From Pseudoalteromonas sp. 0303 (GTDB lineage: Bacteria > Pseudomonadota > Gammaproteobacteria > Enterobacterales > Alteromonadaceae): a stretch of 39,735 nucleotides of DNA. The stretch spans positions 1 to 39,735 of the forward strand of contig NZ_JABVXF010000038.1 in the NCBI RefSeq assembly GCF_013349995.1, given 5' to 3'. The translations under genes and the position numbers were made by a program. Below, one piece after another: positions 32,182 to 39,735 of the stretch; positions within the stretch are counted from its first letter, which is position 1; the number at the start of each line of letters is the position of its first letter. A model generated the notes under the pieces. It was given only the letters and a program-made list of their open reading frames with translations, did no database searches and was not told the origin of the DNA.

Positions 32182-32673
32182 ATGCTGCCTATAGAAATAG
32201 AAGTGCTGAAATTAGTTTTAGAGGCTATCGAGGATGCTGAAAAACCAATTGTAGAAAGTGCGCAAGATATTTGTGATCAACACAAAAAAAGGAGAGTTCT
32301 TTTAGATCAAATTCATGGTGAGTCGGGCGATTTTAAAAAATCGACATTACAAGTAAAAGTTAGGCAGCGAAAAAACTCTGAAAAATTTTACATCACTTGG
32401 GTTTCTCATGAGTACTCACCTATCAAGAAAATTAATAGGCATTGGGGGAAAGAAATTCCACCAACAAAAAAAGGATATACCGAAAAACAACTGAGTAAAA
32501 ATTGCGAGGATGGCCACGCAAAAATTAATTGGGAAACTGAAATGCAACTTGCTCCATTAAGGGAGTCACTTGAAGTTTTGCATTCATCCAGAGTTAGTTT
32601 GAAAAAGCAGATCTGCAAACTTTCTAAAACACTATTTACCGCTCCAGCTGAGGAAGAAAATCATGATCAATAA
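32182..32673 (+). CDS. Hypothetical protein, first gene of the tra operon
   Basis: The 163-residue charged, largely helical protein is rich in Lys and Glu and has a probable coiled coil near its C-terminus (LRESLEVLHSSRVSLKKQICKL). The middle (KVRQRKNSEKFYITWVSHE...INRHWGKEIPPTKKGYTEKQLSK) resembles small conjugation-accessory proteins encoded with MOBH relaxases, but I cannot assign it. GGGG lies 7 bases before the ATG. It overlaps the next gene by 11 bases. Confidence 0.8.
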   Translation: MLPIEIEVLKLVLEAIEDAEKPIVESAQDICDQHKKRRVLLDQIHGESGDFKKSTLQVKVRQRKNSEKFYITWVSHEYSPIKKINRHWGKEIPPTKKGYTEKQLSKNCEDGHAKINWETEMQLAPLRESLEVLHSSRVSLKKQICKLSKTLFTAPAEEENHDQ

Positions 32674-33406
32674 TGACCAACTAATCCATAAAACATTTGT
32701 TACTAATATCCAGTTCAAATCACACACCATCCATAACTTTTGGAAAAACGAAGGTGACCGGACATTAAATATTTATGAACGCATTGGTTCATTATTAATG
32801 TTAACCACTACAGAAAATGAGCTCTATTCGAAAGTAAGCGCTTGGGAGTCAGAGCTTGCTGATTGGTTTAACCAAGAAATCGAAAGTATACAAAAACAAA
32901 AAGAAGCATTTATGGAAAATGCCGGTTTAGAAGAATCACCAGAAGTTATGACACCAAGCTCTTATGAATCAAGCGTACCAGTTTGCTATCCAGTCACTTG
33001 GAAGTTACTAAATTTAATTCAAACTTTAGATAATGAAATCGCAGAATTAGAAAATCTTTGGTTAACCGGTTTTGTTACAGATTTAGGTCGTCATGAAAAC
33101 AGCAATAGAGCAATTGGTCTATTACGAAAATTAGTAGCAAAAATTAGCAACGCTACATCACCTGGTAAAGACAGAAGTGGGGGTCGATTTAAATCCACCC
33201 AACTAATTTCGTTAATTCGAGGTGGCCTAGAGTTATATGTAGATGACAGCCTTATTTTAAAACAAAATGAAGAAATTAAAGCCAAAGCTTCAATTAAAAA
33301 CACAGAAAAAAAGACTGACTCAAAATCCACTTCATTGGATAGCCCTTCTGCAGACTCTAAGAACGAAACCGAACAGCCAAGCAACTCAAAAGTTAACGCA
33401 GCTTAA
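32663..33406 (+). CDS. Conjugation-associated protein, possibly DUF1845/PFL_4669-like
   Basis: The 247-residue soluble protein has a helical core (NIYERIGSLLMLTTTENELYSKVSAWESELADWFNQEI...VCYPVTWKLLNLIQTLDNEIAELENLWLTGF) and a low-complexity Lys/Ser tail. Its position before traI and the Tyr-Pro-Val plus Leu-rich helix pattern recall DUF1845/PFL_4669 proteins found in integrative conjugative elements. I hold that match only loosely. It ends 42 bases before the relaxase gene. Confidence 0.78.
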   Translation: MINNDQLIHKTFVTNIQFKSHTIHNFWKNEGDRTLNIYERIGSLLMLTTTENELYSKVSAWESELADWFNQEIESIQKQKEAFMENAGLEESPEVMTPSSYESSVPVCYPVTWKLLNLIQTLDNEIAELENLWLTGFVTDLGRHENSNRAIGLLRKLVAKISNATSPGKDRSGGRFKSTQLISLIRGGLELYVDDSLILKQNEEIKAKASIKNTEKKTDSKSTSLDSPSADSKNETEQPSNSKVNAA

Positions 33407-33448
33407 AATGACTAGGCGGGAAACCGCCTAATTTTTCCAGAGAGAAAT

Positions 33449-35692
33449 ATGAAGCTTTTACTTATTCCTTTTACTATTTTAATTAAGCTTTTTTTTAAAG
33501 TTCAGAAAAAGTATCTAATCGTTCAAAGTGAAAATGCCGCTCGCTTGATGAGAGATGACGCAAAGAAGTGCAATGTAGATCTTGATAGTTCGAATAGCCC
33601 AGAGTTAGTTAATCAGGTCATTGATGATAATAAATATTTAATTGCTCAAACTCGCTACTGTTTTGGAAATTGCCATGATTGGGAAAAAGAGAACCTAAAC
33701 TTTCAGGGTCTATTTATAGATACGATTAAAAACTACGCTAGATATTGTGGCAACCTTCCAGCTTCTGAGGGTTATCACCATGCTAAAGAGTTCGGCTTAA
33801 TTGAACATAGTTTACAAGTAGCTGATTTGGCATTAAGGCAAGCAAAGTCTCAATTCCTCCCTCAAGAATTCCCTCTAGACATCGAGAGACAAAGAACAAA
33901 AAGATATCAATACGCCGCATGGCTTTGCGGCTTAGTGCACGATGCAGGGAAGATGCAAACTGATATGGATATTTACGATAAAAGCAATCCAAATAATATC
34001 TGGATTCCAATTATAGAGGACCTTGTTAGTTGGAAAGAAAAAAACAAAATAACAAAAGTTGGCATTAGATGGAGAAAAGACAGAATTCATAAGGGGCATG
34101 AAGTTTCTCCGCAACCCATATTTCAACAAATCCTCACTCCTGATGCAAAGAGGTACATAGGCACATGCCCTGGCAACTTACTTGAAGACATAAGCACCAC
34201 CCTTGCAAACTATCAAGGTATAGATGGCTACTTACAAAGAGCGGTTCGCTCAGCTGACTATGTTTCAACTGCCAAAGACATTCAAACAACTTGGGACAAC
34301 GACCTTGGCGCAAGGAAGTCAGCGTTACACGAGAAAATCCTCAAGCTAATGCAAGATAAAGCCAAAGTATGGCTAACAGAAGGTAAAGCTATTGCTATTG
34401 ATAACGAGATATACCTTCGGTGGCCTGAATGCTTCAATGAGTTAGCAAAGGAAATGCATCAATCAGATCCAACCGTTCCTAACAACCCAAGTCTTTTGCG
34501 TGAAAAAATGATGGATAGGGGCATTCTTCGTAAGCAAGAAAAAACTGATTACGCGCTCTTTTTTGAAACTGTTACTAACCTGTCTGAGGGTATTGATTTG
34601 CTCATCAGTAAAAATCTTAAGGGCGGTATTGGCGTTATTCGTCTGGAGTGGCCTTTATTTTTGCTTAAAGGTGAAGTTATTCCACCAAACCGTTACGGCC
34701 TATTAAAACTCGACATGGGGCTAAACGCAGTCATCTACTCAAGTGAGGGTTACCGATACATAAGCGAAGAAAATGTTATTGCTCATGAGGCTGCGGCTCA
34801 CTTAAAAGCTAATAGTGATTCTCTAGAAATGAAAGTTGAGCATTCGGCAACAAAGAGTCCGCAAAAAAACGGCAAGCCTAATACCAGTAAAGCCAAAGGA
34901 GAAGCTACTGCGGAAGAGCCCATTAAGCCTAACAATCCATCTGAAAAGGCAAAAGCAGCTCAAAAGGATAGCCCGAACAAAGATAAACCTAAAAAGGAAA
35001 AACCAAAGAACACTAATGGTGAGCTATTTGCTCCAACCAACCAACAAAGCGCAAAGGTACCGGAAAAGCAAAATAACGAAACAACACTTAAAAAAGCAGC
35101 CCCAAAACCAAAGAGTGGTATTAAGGTGACTTCAACGACCAAAGCCATTGAGTTCATAAAGACCTTAGAGCCGATTTTAATCGATGGTCAAAACTACTAC
35201 CTTGTTGATGATAAATGGAAAGACAACCTTGACGACAATCTAGAAAACGAACTTGAAAAAGCGGGGCTTATCGAAAGAAAGCCACCAGCATTAATTCGTT
35301 ACTTCATCATCAATAAGCGTAAATACGTTAAAGCGAAGTCGCTTGAACCAAGTCAAAACCAAAAAGCTGAAAAAAAGCCGAAATCAAATGAAAATCAGGA
35401 TAGTTCAGATGTAACCGCGGCTGATAATACATCTCAGAAAGCAAAGTTAGATATTGAATCTCTGCTTGCTATTGGCTTAACCCCTAAGACTGCTGAATTA
35501 TTATTTGGAAACATTATTCACGAAAAAGTTGAGTTAAGAGACGGCTTTTTAATTGCACCTATAAGAGATAAGAAAACTCTTGTTAATGCCGTCACAAACA
35601 GCAAAGCCAGCGAAACAAATATCTTGTCGAGTTCAATCGTACAAGATAAGAATGACATACATATTAAGGTGAAACATGACGCAGGAACGTAG
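33449..35692 (+). CDS. traI: TraI relaxase, MOBH family
   Basis: The 747-residue protein has an N-terminal hydrophobic stretch (LLLIPFTILIKLFF) and a TraI_2/MOBH domain. The metal-site motifs are EGYHHAKEFGLIEHSLQVA (His110-His111) and the HD motif LCGLVHDAGKM (His164-Asp165). A long Lys/Pro/Ser linker (about 455-565) precedes a C-terminal DNA-binding-like domain with two similar winged-helix-type segments (FIKTLEPILIDGQNYYLVDDKW and the final 100 residues). MOBH relaxases nick oriT and pilot DNA in SXT/R391, IncA/C and IncHI elements. It overlaps the start of traD by 17 bases. Confidence 0.93.
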   Translation: MKLLLIPFTILIKLFFKVQKKYLIVQSENAARLMRDDAKKCNVDLDSSNSPELVNQVIDDNKYLIAQTRYCFGNCHDWEKENLNFQGLFIDTIKNYARYCGNLPASEGYHHAKEFGLIEHSLQVADLALRQAKSQFLPQEFPLDIERQRTKRYQYAAWLCGLVHDAGKMQTDMDIYDKSNPNNIWIPIIEDLVSWKEKNKITKVGIRWRKDRIHKGHEVSPQPIFQQILTPDAKRYIGTCPGNLLEDISTTLANYQGIDGYLQRAVRSADYVSTAKDIQTTWDNDLGARKSALHEKILKLMQDKAKVWLTEGKAIAIDNEIYLRWPECFNELAKEMHQSDPTVPNNPSLLREKMMDRGILRKQEKTDYALFFETVTNLSEGIDLLISKNLKGGIGVIRLEWPLFLLKGEVIPPNRYGLLKLDMGLNAVIYSSEGYRYISEENVIAHEAAAHLKANSDSLEMKVEHSATKSPQKNGKPNTSKAKGEATAEEPIKPNNPSEKAKAAQKDSPNKDKPKKEKPKNTNGELFAPTNQQSAKVPEKQNNETTLKKAAPKPKSGIKVTSTTKAIEFIKTLEPILIDGQNYYLVDDKWKDNLDDNLENELEKAGLIERKPPALIRYFIINKRKYVKAKSLEPSQNQKAEKKPKSNENQDSSDVTAADNTSQKAKLDIESLLAIGLTPKTAELLFGNIIHEKVELRDGFLIAPIRDKKTLVNAVTNSKASETNILSSSIVQDKNDIHIKVKHDAGT

Positions 35693-37695
35693 TAACCCAT
35701 TATTCCACGAAAATTTATACCGACCTGTATATGAATTAAATAAGGCTTACGCCTCTTTAGCCGCTGGTGTTGTAACCTTTACTTCAAGCGTTATTGAGAG
35801 TGAAGGCCATAGGTATGGTGGGTTTTGGAATCACTACAATACTCACCGCTCAATGTGGACACTACACTCTAAAGGCAATTCCACTAGTCAAACGCCAGTG
35901 CAAAATCTTCTTCAACAAGATTGAATTCGAGGATATAAAAGCAATACGTCAAGAGCACATGGCTAAAGAGAATATCCTAAATCCAAACAATAAAAAGAAG
36001 GGAAATAACAAGATATTCATTGGAAATGGATTTGAATGGGGTGTGGAGCATACAAATCGCTCATATCAAATACAAGGATTATACTCTGACAAACAAGAAG
36101 TGAAGCTTCCACTATTTCTTAAACCATTCGTTAAAAAATGGCGTAAAGAAACGTTAAAGCTTGGCGGTAAGCCATGGATTGATGGTGTCGGGGATGCCGA
36201 AAGGCAATACGTAGATGCTGAAACGTTCTTTGGCCACTCTATGATTATGGGCAATGTTGGTACCGGTAAAACAACAATGTTCATTTTGCTTAGCCTCGCG
36301 ATGATCCACAAAGGCTATACCGTCATTGTATTAGACCCAAAAAACGACTCATCGTGGCGAAAAGCCCTACAAGCGGAAATGGAACATTTTGGTAAGAGCG
36401 AGCACTTCCACTACTTTCACCCTTCTAAACCATCTACATCTTGCACAATAGATCCGATTAAAAACTGGAATAGACCGACTGAGATAGCTGAACGTATCGC
36501 ATCCATTATGGTTGAGTCGGGTAAAGAAGATAGCTTCATTCGATTCAACTGGAACGTCATAAACTCAACAGTTAACGCGATGCTTTATGCGGGCATACAA
36601 CCACAAATCAAATCTATTGCTCGTTATGTGACAACAGGCAAAACCGCCTTAACTCAAAAGTGCCTTGAAAGACACTACGCTAAATGCTTAGGGGAAGATT
36701 GGGAGACTCAACTTAGCGCCAAAATGAGCTCTTTCGGGAAAACTCGTTTAGAGCAAATGCTAAATTACTATCAACAAGTTATATCTCAACAACATCAATC
36801 ACCAGAAGTGGATGGCATAATTCAGTTGCTTACGCACAACGCCGAGCATATGCAAAAGATGACAGCTAATTTACTTCCTATTTTTAGCGTCCTTACATCT
36901 ACACCTATGGATGAGCTTATATCACCAGAAGAGGCGATAGCAGAAAGCTTAGATGCGCGTGATGAGGATACTAGATACGATACAGCTGAAAGTGAAAGTA
37001 TAGATTACACATCAAATCACATTGAAGGTGTATCAAAGAAATCAGGGAAAATAAGAGAGAAAGACAGTCGTTATGTAGACACTTCAGACATCGTTGAAAA
37101 TGGAGGACTACTTTACATGGCACTTGATTCTCTCAGCGACACAAAGACAGCTGGTTATTTGAGCAAACTTGTTTTAGCTGACATTGCTGCTGTAGCAGGT
37201 TCACGATACAACTTCTCAGAAGGGAGAGGCCGTCGAGTAGCGGTGTTTGTGGATGAAGTACATGCAGCGATTGCTGGGAATGATGCTCTTTTGAATTTAT
37301 TAGCCCAAGGTCGTGCAGCATTTATGCAAATGTTTATTGCAACCCAAACTAAAGCTGATATTGAAGCTAAAACAGACCCAGCTACTTCAAACCGTGTATT
37401 AGGTCTGTGCAACAACTTCTTCTCTATGAGAGCAAACGACACATCAACTCAAGAATATGCTTCCAGCCAATTTGGTGAAGTGCCAATAACCAGTCAACAA
37501 ATCACTTTAGGTCAAAGTTCAGGGAACACAAACGACATGACTGACTTTGGTTCTTCATACGCTGAGAGGCTTACACAACAAAACGACAAAGCATTTAACG
37601 AAAGCCTACTTGGTTCGCTGCCTATTTTACAATATGTAGCACGACTTGCTGACGGCAGAACAATCAAAGCTAAAGTACCGGTAATACAACGATGA
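35676..37695 (+). pseudogene. traD: TraD coupling protein with a frameshift near its N-terminus
   Basis: The N-terminal part (from ATG 35676, with AAGGTGA upstream) reads MTQERSNPLFHENLYRPVYELNKAYASLAAGVV. The protein then continues in another frame as LQALLRVKAIGMVGFGITTILTA, the second membrane helix, and runs to 37695. The switch lies between about 35774 and 35810. The main body is a typical VirD4/TraD ATPase with Walker A GNVGTGKTT (from 36250) and Walker B VFVDEVHA. Either the gene is broken here, an assembly indel is present, or the body starts internally at 35794, which would lose the first membrane helix. Confidence 0.85.
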
Positions 37696-38279
37696 GCAGA
37701 GAAAAAGTATATAAAATCCAAAGTAGATGCTACAAAAAAAGCAATGTGAATAATTCACTTTCAGAAGATAACAAGCACATATACTCGGTCATCTACAAGA
37801 AAGCACCTGCTGTGGAAGAAACACTTCGATATTTGTTAGATTTTATTGGGGATGAATTGAAGCATCCACAACAAGATGTCGATCTATTTAATCACATCAT
37901 TAACAAAGCTGGTCAGCACTCTCTTGTACATAATTCACATCTGAGCCGAGCAGAGTTTTTTAAGGCCTTTCTCTTCACGGTTACAAGTGAACTTACAGCC
38001 GTACTTGATGTTATGGTCTACACAGGGGGTTCAGGCTCGTGTATTGCTGTATGGGACCCACTCTTAGAGACAATCGGCCAATTCCTCATCACGCACAAGA
38101 ACTCAGCAATACGCGCTAAACCAAACTTGATTGAAAAAGAGTTAAATCAAGAATCATTATTGATGATACAGCACTTTCTAATGAGCAAGATTGTGAAGCG
38201 TTCACACCTGTTCTATTTCGGCATTCCTAATTTCGATGAAAGTAAAACCCTTACATTTAAGGAGGCGTTTTCTTCATGA
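37692..38279 (+). CDS. Hypothetical conjugation protein downstream of traD
   Basis: The 195-residue soluble, mostly helical protein shows AGQHSLVHNSHLSRAEFFKAFLFTVTSELTAVLDVMVYTGG and a C-terminus rich in Leu and Lys. Similar small genes sit between traD and the DUF4400 gene in SXT/IncC-like transfer regions; I know no function. It overlaps traD by ATGA and the next gene by 4 bases, indicating tight co-translation. Confidence 0.82.
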   Translation: MSREKVYKIQSRCYKKSNVNNSLSEDNKHIYSVIYKKAPAVEETLRYLLDFIGDELKHPQQDVDLFNHIINKAGQHSLVHNSHLSRAEFFKAFLFTVTSELTAVLDVMVYTGGSGSCIAVWDPLLETIGQFLITHKNSAIRAKPNLIEKELNQESLLMIQHFLMSKIVKRSHLFYFGIPNFDESKTLTFKEAFSS

Positions 38280-38962
38280 TTTATGAGAATGACAGCGAAG
38301 ACCTGTATAAGGATAAGTCTGGAGAGCAAAATAGAAAAAAAGAATACTCAAAGTTATTCACCTTTATTCTATTTGCGTTGGCAGCACAGGTTCTTGCTTT
38401 AAACCCCACCAGCTTTAACAGAATGCTAGAAAATGAAGTTAAAGCGAGCTACAAGGCCATCGGTGAAAAAAATTGGCTTAACCTTACAGATGCATCGTAT
38501 AGGCACTACAACACAATCATTGTGAGATCAGGATTTAAGCAGTATTTCTTGGACAAGGTAAATCGAGATACAGACGATAAAAACCCTTTAGCTAGGCTAA
38601 CAGCAAAGCTTTTGCCTTTAGTGAAAAGAGTCACAAACAACATACAAACGCTTACATACCAAATCTTACACAGAGCAAACCTTTTAATGATTTGGCTTTA
38701 TATTTTAGTGCCTTTCGCACTTGCTCAACTAGTTATTGGTGTTTATAGCTGGAGAATTAGGGCTTATACATTCGGTAACAAAACAAAGACTCGTATGTTA
38801 GTTATTAAGAAACTAACCAAAGGTATTTTAGTAGGTGTCATTATCTATTTCGCCCTACCCAACTCTTACCCTACAGCTGGGGCATACATACCTTTTATTG
38901 CTTTATTATTTGCATCATTCCTAACATCTAGATACATAGCAACACTACAAAAGCATATATAG
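38276..38962 (+). CDS. DUF4400-type conjugation membrane protein (TraJ-like)
   Basis: The 228-residue protein has membrane segments at the start (LFTFILFALAAQVLAL), middle (LLMIWLYILVPFALAQLVIGVYSWRIRAYTFG) and end (ILVGVIIYFALP...YIPFIALLFASFLTSRYIA). This layout and the location after traI-traD match the DUF4400 protein, called TraJ in SXT/R391 and IncC elements. An AAGGAGG site lies just before its ATG. Confidence 0.85.
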   Translation: MIYENDSEDLYKDKSGEQNRKKEYSKLFTFILFALAAQVLALNPTSFNRMLENEVKASYKAIGEKNWLNLTDASYRHYNTIIVRSGFKQYFLDKVNRDTDDKNPLARLTAKLLPLVKRVTNNIQTLTYQILHRANLLMIWLYILVPFALAQLVIGVYSWRIRAYTFGNKTKTRMLVIKKLTKGILVGVIIYFALPNSYPTAGAYIPFIALLFASFLTSRYIATLQKHI

Positions 38963-38990
38963 TTCAAGCAAAATTAAACCTGCACAAAAA

Positions 38991-39012
38991 AGCTGGCCAT
39001 AATTGGCCAGCT
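38991..39012 (-). terminator. Intrinsic terminator between convergent genes
   Basis: A perfect 9-bp stem AGCTGGCCA/TGGCCAGCT with a 4-base loop is followed on the minus strand by six T residues. It should terminate the nuclease-like gene; on the + strand there is no T-run but the stem could still slow transcription from the tra side. Confidence 0.88.
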
Positions 39013-39036
39013 AATCTCTGAAATTATATTGCCAAC

Positions 39037-39735
39037 TTAGGAACGCAGCTCATTTGCTGTACTTGAGTAATCTATACCTTTCACAACTACACGAAGTTCA
39101 GTTCTATCCTTCATGATTTCGTCAGCTTCACTTTGTAGCCACTCAACCGTTTGGGCTAGTGTCATCATATCACCTGTTTCAGGGTGCCTCCATTTACGGG
39201 TTTCTCTCATCATTATCAGCAGACAGCCGACATAACACCGCTCATGATTAAGGTACTGCCCAATTAGTTGGTCAATTAAAGCTTTCTTTAATTCAGAGCC
39301 AGACCATTTATTACTCTTATCATCAATTTTCAACTCAATAGAAGCGTAACATCTAAAGCTGGTGGCTTGCAGCCTAATATCCGTTCGTTTTTCAGCTATA
39401 ACAACAGCTTCTTGACTTACAGAATATGCCTCATGATTATTAGCTTCTAGGTAAGCAGATATAAACCTTCTCGCTTCTAGCTCACCCTTTACCTCCCTAA
39501 ATGTATCGATAATACTAAACTCATCGTTAAGTAGATGGTGTTCGAAGTCATCTAATCGGCTAGTCATTACATTGAATAACCCGTCGTTATCACGAGGGAT
39601 ATACTTGTTTTTATCAACAAGCTCATTATAAGTTCTTACATTCATCGGGGTTTTAGGCTCAGATAGTGAGGCGGCTACATCAATGGCCATTTGGTTCAGC
39701 CTACTCTCCAAATGCTTAGCCTGAGGTATTTTTGC
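39037..39735 (-). CDS. Nuclease-like C-terminal portion of a cargo gene (partial at right edge)
   Basis: The frame stays open to the window edge, and the first start-like codon inside (TTG 39711) has no ribosome site, so the gene almost certainly begins outside. The visible 232 residues include GELEARRFISAYLEAN, a PD-(D/E)XK-like pattern (KRTDIRLQA, then ASIELKID), and a helix with Gln (ALIDQLIGQYL). It resembles the C-terminal part of large proteins in defence islands, but no family was fixed. It lies after the DUF4400 gene, opposite in strand, where related elements carry a variable cargo hotspot before traL. Confidence 0.75.
   Translation of the reverse strand, partial: AKIPQAKHLESRLNQMAIDVAASLSEPKTPMNVRTYNELVDKNKYIPRDNDGLFNVMTSRLDDFEHHLLNDEFSIIDTFREVKGELEARRFISAYLEANNHEAYSVSQEAVVIAEKRTDIRLQATSFRCYASIELKIDDKSNKWSGSELKKALIDQLIGQYLNHERCYVGCLLIMMRETRKWRHPETGDMMTLAQTVEWLQSEADEIMKDRTELRVVVKGIDYSSTANELRS

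Overview
The window looks like a stretch of mobile or accessory DNA from a low-GC marine gammaproteobacterium, probably Vibrionaceae or a relative such as Shewanella or Pseudoalteromonas. The evidence is a MOBH-type TraI/TraD/DUF4400 transfer block, SetCD/FlhDC-like regulators, F-type TraF/TraH, and Vibrio-type integron attC sites. Species cannot be fixed from sequence alone.

Layout. (1) Bases 1-177 hold the 3' end of an unidentified + strand gene. (2) Bases 198-20209 are an almost entirely minus-strand Tad (Flp) pilus locus fused to a signalling module. Reading downstream, the units are: receiver protein, isochorismatase-like hydrolase, hybrid kinase; then secretin and TadD; then pilin, CpaB, TadA, TadB, TadC, a pseudopilin-like protein, a degenerate hybrid kinase, an EAL phosphodiesterase, an HPt protein and a sigma-54 activator. 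An intact IS605-type element (TnpA Y1 transposase plus TnpB) sits between tadD and the pilin operon. Each of the three minus-strand units has a GG-N10-GC sigma-54 promoter candidate with TGAAAATCA elements 59-84 bp further upstream, so the locus-encoded activator may drive the whole locus. (3) Bases 20342-21596, on the + strand, hold a second isochorismatase-fold protein that has lost its catalytic Lys and Cys, and a LuxR-type regulator with a pseudo-receiver. (4) A TnpB remnant marks the junction to a minus-strand operon: FlhD-like, FlhC-like, TraF, TraH. No traG follows.

(5) Bases 25575-29734 are on the + strand: a frameshifted PD-(D/E)XK nuclease, then an integrase-less integron cassette array (GNAT acetyltransferase, DUF2441-like protein, lipoprotein, putative membrane-tailed protein) with attC sites. 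The last, Vibrio-type attC has a mutated core. (6) Bases 29735-32181 lack an intact gene. They hold a gene remnant and an unusual array of about twenty 13-bp dyads (TCC-N7-GGA), many spaced by 33-34 bp or multiples of it. A terminator and a family of hairpins with compensating stems and a conserved loop follow. (7) Bases 32182-38962 are the transfer operon: two small proteins, TraI relaxase, a frameshifted TraD, a hypothetical protein and a DUF4400 membrane protein. A convergent nuclease-like gene runs off the right edge.

Inferred working model: the intact hybrid kinase passes phosphate through its receiver to the separate HPt protein and on to the sigma-54 activator, which turns on pilin, secretin and its own regulators; the EAL protein adjusts c-di-GMP, and the degenerate kinase and the hydrolase/pseudohydrolase pair modulate the circuit. 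The most novel parts are this signalling-Tad module and the dyad array.
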